Of a stretch of DNA of 64,000 nt, positions 58,439 to 64,000 are shown one piece after another (the stretch's first letter is position 1; each line of letters opens with the position of its first letter). A program made the translations under genes and the position numbers. Origin of the DNA: Candidatus Avelusimicrobium pullarium (GTDB taxonomy: Bacteria > Elusimicrobiota > Elusimicrobia > Elusimicrobiales > Elusimicrobiaceae); contig CALUTQ010000002.1 of NCBI GenBank assembly GCA_944323745.1, positions 248,001 through 312,000 of the forward strand. The letters run 5' to 3'. The notes beneath the pieces were generated by a model. The model ran no database searches, had not been told where the DNA came from, and saw only the letters and a list, made by a program, of their open reading frames with translations.

Positions 58439-61039
58439 TTACCCGATGCGCAAAATAATGGCCAACAAAGTAACGGGCAAGGGGTCATCCTGCACAAAAG
58501 TAACGGACGGAAAATACGAATGTGACGACGAAAAGACTTTTACATAATCGCACGTTTGCAGTTCAGGCGGCTGCCCGTAGGCCTTGGCAGGCGCGCTGAT
58601 TAACGCGTCCATCACACCGCCGGCGCCCACCCGTCCGCCGCGGCTGTCCATCACTTTAAGCATTACCTGAACGGGGCGGCGCAGGCGGTCCTGCTCGGTG
58701 CCGTCCGCCGCGGCAAAATCTACCGGCAACGTAGCCAGCTTAGCCTGATAGGCCAGCCCCGCGTGCGCCGTATAAACAGGCGCAGGCAGCGTAATTTTGC
58801 CGTTCTGCACGGTTAAAGCGCTTAACGGGCTTCCGTCGGCCAGTACGTTTACGCTTTGGCCTTCCAAATGCTCCAGCCCTTCCATTTGCGTAAAAGCCGT
58901 TGTTTGTTTTTTGGATACACTGCTGTCCAAAAACACTTGGTCTTGACTCTGTTTGCTGGTCAGGCGGGGCAGCAGGCGTTCTATGCAACGCACGCCGCCG
59001 CGCTGCACCACAAACCAAGTTTCGTCGTAACCGCGCGACGGTATGCTGCATATGCTTAAAAAAGTGCCTTGGGTTTCGTGGCGCGTCCAGGCGAATAAAT
59101 CTTCTTCGGCCAAATAGGTTAAAGAAAGCAAACTGCCGTCGTTAAGCACACACCAGATTAAATTATCCGGTTCCTGCTGGTAAGACATTTCTTTAATTTC
59201 TTTATTAAAAAACAAATGTTTGGCGCGCAAGGTCAAATCTCGTCCGGAATAAGAATCTACGTTATACTGGTAATAAAAATCGCGCAGTACGCTGCCGCGA
59301 GACTGCACATACAGCGTGCGGTTGCCCACCACGATGGGCGGCACTTTGCTGGCCCCGCGTTCGCCTTCCTGCCGAATTTCAATGTTATAGGGGGTTAACG
59401 CCCCGACGCTGCCCAAGCTCCATTCGCTGCCGGCGGTAAAAATAAGCAGTTTGGCGCCCACCGCCACGGAATTGATGGCATTAAGTTTTTTGCCGGAGAG
59501 GTTTAAACTGATTGCGTCGGAATCTTCCAGCGTGCGCAAATAACCGAAGTCGTCATATTCCCCCGTCTTGGAAAACCAAATGGTTTGCGGTTCTTTTTTG
59601 CTGCCGGCAAAACCCAAACGGTCCTGATAAAAAAACACACAGCCGGGGTAACCTGCCTCCGGACTGAAGGAGCCTTCGGCCCAGTCGCTGGTCCATTCTT
59701 CGTCCTGCCCGGGGCGGCGCTGCAGGCTGACCTGCATCTGTCGGGCGTTGACGTAGCTTTCCAGCTTTACAATGCCTTCCTGATTAAATGCGTCCGCCTG
59801 CAGCACATAGCCCATCTCGCCGCTGATGCCCAAACAGCGCAGACGCAAATAGTGCATTTTGGCCGAAATTTCCAAACTGCCTACGGTATTTAAATTGTCG
59901 TCTTCCTGTGCCTTGGTGAAATGTTTTACTTTTTCCCAGTTTTCATTGTCTAAAGAAGATTCCAACACAATTTCCCCGTACCAGTTGCCCGTCGTGCGAA
60001 AACGCCAATCGCCGCCGGTTTTAATTACTTTGGACACGCCTTCATACCCCAAGGTGCCGCTTTCGTAGGGGCTTTCTACGCGGTGGCGCAGCGCAAATAA
60101 AGCCCCCGCTTGGCCGGGGCGGAAAGCGTCAAAGTCCGCCTCCAAATACAATTTGCTTTCCCCTTGGCTGATAACTTCGCCGGCGTTGCAGCCGCCGCTC
60201 ATTACCTGGGTTACAATCAAATCGGGCGGGGCCACCACGCCTTTGCGGTAATGGATGACCAACTCCGCTCCGTTATAATCGCCGCCCGTAGCCTGCGGCG
60301 ATTCTATGCGGATAACGCCCCCCTGGTTATACGCTTTGCACCCGCCGGAAGCATAATGGGCATTAAAGGCATTAACTACTTCGGCCACATTAAAGCCGTA
60401 GCCGCCCGGATCGTAAAAGCGTTCCCCTTTCCAAAACGCCTGAATGAAATAGTCCGGATAACTGATAGGCAAGAAAGACAAAGAAGCTTTTACCCCTTCC
60501 GACAGCACCGTATCGCTTTTGGCAATCAGGCGCACTTTTTTGTTCTCGTCGGTATTGGCCAGCATAAAAGGGCCGTCTTTAACGGTTAAATTCTGCAGCG
60601 TAAAATATCCGTCGTCCCCCCGCACCAGTTTTTGCGGATAAAAATCGCAATGCACCAAAAACAGGGTTTGGTCGTATTGCACATAATTGACGTCCTGCAG
60701 GGCATTTTCTCCGTAGGGGGAAGCAATTTCGTACACCTCGCCTTGCGGGTTTAATAAAGTTCCCGCCGGCGCGTGCACACGGATATATTTGTCGCCCAGC
60801 TCCAGCACATAGGCTTCCTGTTCGCTTAATACAAAAGGAATCAGGCGGCAGGTTTTATCGGCGTATTTGGTCTGTGCCACAAAAGCCGTCCCCGGCCGGT
60901 TGGAAGCCCCCCCTTGCGGATGCACCAAAAAATTACACGCCGTTTTAAGCCACACGCCGCCCTGCATAGCGGCCTGACTGTAGAGGTGCGGGCTCACTTC
61001 CCCGCCGGAAAAATTGGTTTGTATGGTGTGTGTGGGCAT
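58439..61039 (-). CDS. Tail tubular protein B / nozzle (T7 gp12-like)
   Basis: An 866-residue beta-rich protein. The start TIQTNFSGGEVSPHLYSQA with RPGTAFVAQTKYA is the hallmark of podovirus nozzle/stabilisation proteins. Further: GCVFFYQDRLGFAGSKKEPQ near residue 470 and FSKTGEYDDFGY. T7 gp12 forms the hexameric nozzle below gp11. Two bases separate it from tail tube A. Confidence 0.85.
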   Translation of the reverse strand: MPTHTIQTNFSGGEVSPHLYSQAAMQGGVWLKTACNFLVHPQGGASNRPGTAFVAQTKYADKTCRLIPFVLSEQEAYVLELGDKYIRVHAPAGTLLNPQGEVYEIASPYGENALQDVNYVQYDQTLFLVHCDFYPQKLVRGDDGYFTLQNLTVKDGPFMLANTDENKKVRLIAKSDTVLSEGVKASLSFLPISYPDYFIQAFWKGERFYDPGGYGFNVAEVVNAFNAHYASGGCKAYNQGGVIRIESPQATGGDYNGAELVIHYRKGVVAPPDLIVTQVMSGGCNAGEVISQGESKLYLEADFDAFRPGQAGALFALRHRVESPYESGTLGYEGVSKVIKTGGDWRFRTTGNWYGEIVLESSLDNENWEKVKHFTKAQEDDNLNTVGSLEISAKMHYLRLRCLGISGEMGYVLQADAFNQEGIVKLESYVNARQMQVSLQRRPGQDEEWTSDWAEGSFSPEAGYPGCVFFYQDRLGFAGSKKEPQTIWFSKTGEYDDFGYLRTLEDSDAISLNLSGKKLNAINSVAVGAKLLIFTAGSEWSLGSVGALTPYNIEIRQEGERGASKVPPIVVGNRTLYVQSRGSVLRDFYYQYNVDSYSGRDLTLRAKHLFFNKEIKEMSYQQEPDNLIWCVLNDGSLLSLTYLAEEDLFAWTRHETQGTFLSICSIPSRGYDETWFVVQRGGVRCIERLLPRLTSKQSQDQVFLDSSVSKKQTTAFTQMEGLEHLEGQSVNVLADGSPLSALTVQNGKITLPAPVYTAHAGLAYQAKLATLPVDFAAADGTEQDRLRRPVQVMLKVMDSRGGRVGAGGVMDALISAPAKAYGQPPELQTCDYVKVFSSSHSYFPSVTFVQDDPLPVTLLAIILRIG

Positions 61040-61041
61040 AA

Positions 61042-61626
61042 TCAGCGGGCCTCCACAAAGGCGCTGCGGCCTTTATGTATGTCCACCCGCTCGGACATAT
61101 TGCTCCGGCGGGCTTCTTCCAACGTCCAGCTGTATTTTTGCAGCATTTGCCCGGCCAGTGCCTGATCGCCCGTCAAAGCCAGTGCCAAATCGGCCGCCAA
61201 CGCCAGCGAGAACGCTTTTACAAAAGCAGGGTCAAACAGGGTTTCGTCCGCAATATCCCGCGTATATTCGGCCTTGGCTTGGTCTGTGGCGGTTAAAATA
61301 ACGCGGGTATGCAAGGCAGGGTCAAACACTTCTTTAAAAGGGATAGCAGCCTGGCCCGCATTTTTACCAAATACACGCCGCAAAAACAGACAATCTTGCG
61401 GATAGGCATAGACAAAGGCCTCTCTATCCCCTTCTTTTTTGGCTAACAAAGCAAGGTCTTGTATGCAGCCGGCAAAGGCCCAATTATGGGTGCGGAGCAC
61501 TTCTTTTCTTACCGGATCATAAAACAAAGCACAGCGGCGGGCTCTTTCATCTTCTTGGCCCAGAGAGGAAACAGGTTCTTGCCCCAAATGAGCCAAGGCC
61601 ATATTGCAAATATCTATTTTTGACAT
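61042..61626 (-). CDS. Tail tubular protein A (T7 gp11-like)
   Basis: A 194-residue protein: ICNMALAHLGQEPVSSL start, LRTHNWAFA (gp11 signature) and a C-terminal helical part. It forms the ring linking portal and nozzle. Ribosome site AAGAGG. It is preceded, on its 5' side, by the ~1-kb non-coding gap. Confidence 0.85.
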   Translation of the reverse strand: MSKIDICNMALAHLGQEPVSSLGQEDERARRCALFYDPVRKEVLRTHNWAFAGCIQDLALLAKKEGDREAFVYAYPQDCLFLRRVFGKNAGQAAIPFKEVFDPALHTRVILTATDQAKAEYTRDIADETLFDPAFVKAFSLALAADLALALTGDQALAGQMLQKYSWTLEEARRSNMSERVDIHKGRSAFVEAR

Positions 61627-61701
61627 ATTTTTACCTCTTATTTTAATTTATATTAAAATTTAAATATTTTTTATTTTTATGTTTAAAAATAAAAAACATA
61701 G

Positions 61702-61858
61702 TTAATTTTGAAAATACTTATTTTTTAATACTTTTTAAAAACAAATATATTTTTAAACAATATATTTATCTATTTTTATAGTCTTTTTTAAAATGAAAAA
61801 ATATTTTTTAATTTAAATGATAATTTTAAAAATGCTTATTTTTTAAATATTTTTAAAA
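61702..61858. repeat. Imperfect 39-bp direct repeat in the AT-rich gap
   Basis: Copies at 61702-61740 and 61820-61858, 118 bases apart, sharing AATTTT, AAAAT, CTTATTTTTTAA and TTTTTAAAA blocks. Such AT repeats are known from origins and protein-binding regions but this is inference; low-complexity composition alone could also give similarity. Confidence 0.4.
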
Positions 61859-61905
61859 TTAACTATAATTTTGAATAAAAACATTTTAAATAAAAATACA
61901 AAAGA

Positions 61906-61922
61906 AACATTCGAGGAATGTT
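61906..61922. promoter_or_regulatory. Short perfect inverted repeat, possible operator
   Basis: AACATTC GAG GAATGTT, 7-bp arms around three bases, at the edge of the AT-rich tract. A plus-strand TATAAT lies at 61864-61869. It could bind a dimeric regulator, but no regulator is identified. Confidence 0.35.
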
Positions 61923-62592
61923 CCCGTTAGGACAGAGAAAAATTGAAGGAAAGAAAACCTATAAAGAGCATTTTTCTGAATAAAACAAGCTAAAAAATCT
62001 ATTTTGGAACAGCTTTTAGGGTATTTTTGGGGCTGTTTTCGCCGTTTTAAGGCATTACACGCGTTTTTATGGTCTCATCCTAATCTCTACACCCCTAAAT
62101 TGGCTTTAATGAGCCTAAAAACTGTCCAGACGCCGTTAAAAACGAGTTTTTGCACCGCACGGATGCTTTATCATTGTGCGCGCGGCCACATATTTAAAAA
62201 TTTCAGACTGGCTTATTTTCGGGGCGGCTTTCCGGCTGTATTTTGCGCCCGGGTCGTTTAAGCCGCCCCCGCCTTTTGTTTAATCTTCCGGTCTTGAACG
62301 CAAATTATGTTTTGTCCGCTCTTTATATCAGCCGTTTTATCGGGCGCAGATTTGGCACAGGCTTTGCCCCGCATTGGGCAGAAAAAGCCGTTTGGCTGCC
62401 CTTTTCCACGTTCGTCCGCCGCGGCACTTTGCCCGCATTGGACCGAAACAGCCGTTTTGCCGTTTTTATCCGCCCCGCCGTCTTAGCCAATTCAAACGGT
62501 TTTCCCGTCTACGCTAAAGCGGCAATTGTTTTGCAAAAATGTTTAACAAAGGGGACGGATAAGGTTTTTAAAAAAGAGAAAAATTGGTAATT

Positions 62593-62618
62593 TTCCGGGG
62601 CGTCCAAACGCCCCGGAA
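62593..62618 (-). terminator. Terminator-like hairpin after the capsid genes
   Basis: A perfect 11-bp stem (TTCCGGGGCGT and complement) around a 4-base loop, just past the cement gene stop. The following minus-strand sequence is only moderately T-rich, so termination may be partial. Confidence 0.6.
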
Positions 62619-62623
62619 CAGGT

Positions 62624-63001
62624 TTACATATCCGCCAGATCCGTTACAAATAACGAAATCTTGCCGGCAGAAGCACTGCCGCTGACGGTGTAGTATCCGC
62701 GAATATAACGCAAAGCACCGGCGGGAAGCACCATTTTTAACAAAGGCTTGCCTGCTTTTAAATCGGCCGCGTCAAACGTGGCAGACAAAAGCTCCGCAGC
62801 GGAAGCAAAGGTGCTCTGGCTGTCGGTTTGCAGGCTGATTTTTAAAGAAGTCAGGCCGGCAAAGTCTTCATCAACCAACGCTACTACCGTCAGGTGATTG
62901 TGGGCGTCCGCGGCGGCGGTTTGGTCAATGACGTGTTCCGACGCACAGGAAGCCGTAACTGCTTGCTTATTGGAAAGAACCAAGGTGGAATCAATCAACA
63001 T
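62624..63001 (-). CDS. Phage capsid cement/decoration protein (Bbp16-like)
   Basis: A 125-residue protein: MLIDSTLVLSNKQAVTAS start, then LTVVALVDEDFAG and a beta-rich C-terminal half (LPAGALRYIRGYYTV). It resembles the Bbp16-type cement protein of Bordetella phage BPP-1 and sits directly after the capsid gene, as in that group. It would decorate or stabilise the head. Ribosome site TTTAGGAGA. Confidence 0.7.
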   Translation of the reverse strand: MLIDSTLVLSNKQAVTASCASEHVIDQTAAADAHNHLTVVALVDEDFAGLTSLKISLQTDSQSTFASAAELLSATFDAADLKAGKPLLKMVLPAGALRYIRGYYTVSGSASAGKISLFVTDLADM

Positions 63002-63018
63002 ATTTTCTCCTAAAAACT

Positions 63019-63086
63019 AAAGGGAAATTTCCCTTTGCCGGGGCCTAAACAGGCCCCGGTCGTGCCGCCCTTTTGGGCAAAAGGGC
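63019..63086. promoter_or_regulatory. Three inverted repeats between capsid and cement genes
   Basis: An 18-bp perfect palindrome (AAAGGGAAA/TTTCCCTTT, 63019-63036), a 9-bp stem hairpin (CCGGGGCCT, 63038-63059) and an 8-bp stem hairpin (GCCCTTTT, 63067-63086) fill the 108-base gap. They may stabilise the capsid mRNA or reduce read-through into the cement gene. Confidence 0.5.
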
Positions 63087-63109
63087 AGGGGTATGCCACA
63101 GAAAACCGT

Positions 63110-64000
63110 TTATTTCACCACGTTTTCGGTGTCGTCAATCGCATCGCAGATATGGACGGGAATTTCGTTAAACGTCATCAGCGGGCGGGACGTAATTTGG
63201 TCCGGCGTGTACTGCACGTTTTGTTTGTTGCTGGTCAGTTTGCGCAAAGCCGCTTTAACGGTGCGGTTCATATACCAGAAGGGTTTACCCAGGCTGAGGC
63301 TTTGAATGCGTTCTTCCAGTTCGCACATATTGTCAATCAAACCCGCAGGTACGTTTTTAACGTCAATGTTGCAAATGCGCCCCGCATAGCGCCAGTCTTG
63401 CACGGCAAGGCCCAGTTTCCATTCAAAATATTCTTTGTAGGCGGGGTATTCGTTGCCGTCGGCGTCAATATGGTTGACCAAACCGTGGTCCACCCGTTGG
63501 ATGCCGGCTTTGGAGCCTTTGGGGAAGAAGGTGAACACTTTGTCCGTGTCCCACACCACCAGATAAATGGAGGAGTTCTGCCCGTCGGTTTCGCCGCCTG
63601 CGTCAATAACGTTGCGGGCGCTTTCGGCCTCGGTCAGCGTGTTATAGCGCGCGGCCAAACCGGTAAAGCGTTCGGGCGTTTCGCCGGCGTTGCCGTAAAT
63701 TAAGTTGCGCGCCATCGTGTTGGACATACCGGCAATAATGGCCTTGCTCTGCCCCGTGCGCACGGCCTGCAGGTTGCCGCCTTTTTCGGCAATCAGTTTA
63801 TCCACCACGGAATAGGCCGAAAGCGTGCCGTAGCTTTCCACCACCACTTTGGTCGTGGCTTTGGCCGGCTCAATGCCTTGATAGGCGCGGCGCCAGGTGC
63901 CTTCGGGGATACCCGTGCGCACGGCATATTCGTGGCCGCTGTCCAAGTTACTTTCGGTTACCATCGCATCGCCAATGATATCGTTAGATTTGCTAAGCAC
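63110..64000 (-). CDS. Major capsid protein (BPP-1-like), N-terminus beyond the window
   Basis: At least 296 residues of an HK97-fold capsid protein. Visible family features: YAVRTGIPEGTWRRAYQGI, YGNAGETPERFTGLAARYNT, TDKVFTFFPKGSKAG, and PFWYMNRTVKAALRK. The frame is open through base 64000, where the reading begins at an internal GTG, so probably some 20-30 N-terminal residues are missing. It forms the icosahedral head. Confidence 0.85.
   Translation of the reverse strand: MLSKSNDIIGDAMVTESNLDSGHEYAVRTGIPEGTWRRAYQGIEPAKATTKVVVESYGTLSAYSVVDKLIAEKGGNLQAVRTGQSKAIIAGMSNTMARNLIYGNAGETPERFTGLAARYNTLTEAESARNVIDAGGETDGQNSSIYLVVWDTDKVFTFFPKGSKAGIQRVDHGLVNHIDADGNEYPAYKEYFEWKLGLAVQDWRYAGRICNIDVKNVPAGLIDNMCELEERIQSLSLGKPFWYMNRTVKAALRKLTSNKQNVQYTPDQITSRPLMTFNEIPVHICDAIDDTENVVK

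Larger units (their letters stand above)
61627..62592. other. Non-coding gap of ~1 kb, strongly AT-rich at its left end
   Basis: No supported gene on either strand. Bases ~61640-61910 are almost all A and T, unlike the rest of the window, and hold an imperfect 39-bp direct repeat. To the right are a perfect 7-bp-arm palindrome (61906-61922) and several GCCGTTT blocks near 62325-62480. Open frames at 62004 and 62243 lack ribosome sites and look random. It separates capsid from tail genes and may be a late promoter, origin or packaging region. Confidence 0.6.
52142..64000. mobile_element. Podovirus-like prophage (structural and lysis genes), incomplete at the right edge
   Basis: A run of phage genes on the minus strand, in transcription order: major capsid, capsid cement, tail tubular A and B, T7 gp13- and gp14-like core proteins, a large virion protein, tail fibre, two small proteins, M15 endolysin, holin, i-spanin and o-spanin. 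One gene in the middle is on the plus strand. Order and protein types fit a T7/BPP-1-like podovirus. The left end lies between 52081 and 52142; no direct-repeat attachment site was found. Terminase, portal, integrase and repressor must lie beyond the window, if present. Confidence 0.85.

Noticed and set aside
61919-61982. Short frame MFPLGQRKIEGKK in the AT-rich gap
   Set aside because: Only 21 codons, and the GAGG is too close to the ATG; cannot be supported.
62243-62590. 115-residue open frame in the prophage gap
   Set aside because: No ribosome site, no family features, on the opposite strand to the phage genes; probably chance.
1-64000. CRISPR arrays and defence islands
   Set aside because: No regularly spaced short repeats with unique spacers; the only tandem repeat is the 189-bp array. 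The NYN gene stands alone.

Overview
The window looks like a chromosome segment of a gut-type member of the Elusimicrobiota, with a prophage at its right end. This is an inference. It rests on many single-gene pilin units sharing a [15 protein letters not shown] start, on diderm features (beta-barrel proteins ending in Phe, an OmpA-type lipoprotein, spanin-type lysis genes) and on fermentative and housekeeping genes. No 16S rRNA gene is present to confirm it. Base composition is moderately GC-rich and fairly uniform, except for a very AT-rich stretch near 61.6-61.9 kb.

Layout: 0.07-4.3 kb, minus-strand operon of glycosyltransferase, acyl-CoA dehydrogenase, EtfB and EtfA. 4.3-10.3 kb, a TPR/SpoIID-like exported protein, a beta-barrel protein, a MATE transporter and NAD synthetase. 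10.5-11.7 kb, two paralogous exported proteins built of ~14-residue GVQxGxxN repeats. 11.8-16.1 kb, rpsB (with a long Ala/Lys/Glu tail), tsf, pyrH, a lipoprotein and frr. 16.2-16.4 kb, a decayed pilin. 16.6-20.8 kb, typA, a metzincin-like protease and a membrane protein. 20.8-28.6 kb, four minus-strand pilins interleaved with a GGGtGRT/NifU-like pair and a serC-serA-DUF1015 operon. 28.8-34 kb, ABC exporter, DksA-like protein, RDD protein and Na+/solute symporter. 34-38.4 kb, two LemA proteins, an M48 protease and an LTA-synthase-type sulfatase. 38.6-43.4 kb, the DUF177-rpmF-plsX-fabG-acpP-rnc-ankyrin cluster. 43.5-47.6 kb, OmpA lipoprotein, SirB1-like, NfeD, SPFH and NYN proteins. 47.86-48.35 kb, a 189-bp tandem repeat abutting tRNA-Thr(CGU). 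48.5-52.1 kb, an O-antigen-ligase-like protein and two plus-strand pilins. 52.14-64.0 kb, the structural and lysis half of a podovirus-like prophage running off the window.

The most interesting signals are regulatory. Three minus-strand pilin genes and one pilin remnant share a promoter whose -35/-10 spacer is a T-rich tract. It is a pure run of 12 T in two genes, 7 T in the remnant, and interrupted in a fourth copy. The sequence flanking the 12-T and 7-T runs is nearly identical, so this looks like a length-variable, possibly phase-variable promoter. In these and several unrelated genes the -10 box lies only 6 or 8 bases before the ATG with no Shine-Dalgarno sequence, which suggests leaderless mRNAs. 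Two adjacent pilin cassettes are a ~705-bp tandem duplication with conserved flanks and diverged coding ends.

The prophage reads capsid, cement, ~1-kb non-coding gap, tail tube A, tail tube B, a lone gene on the opposite strand, core proteins, tail fibre, then M15 endolysin, holin and overlapping spanins. Gene order and capsid features resemble T7-like and BPP-1-like podoviruses. No integrase or reverse transcriptase is inside the window.
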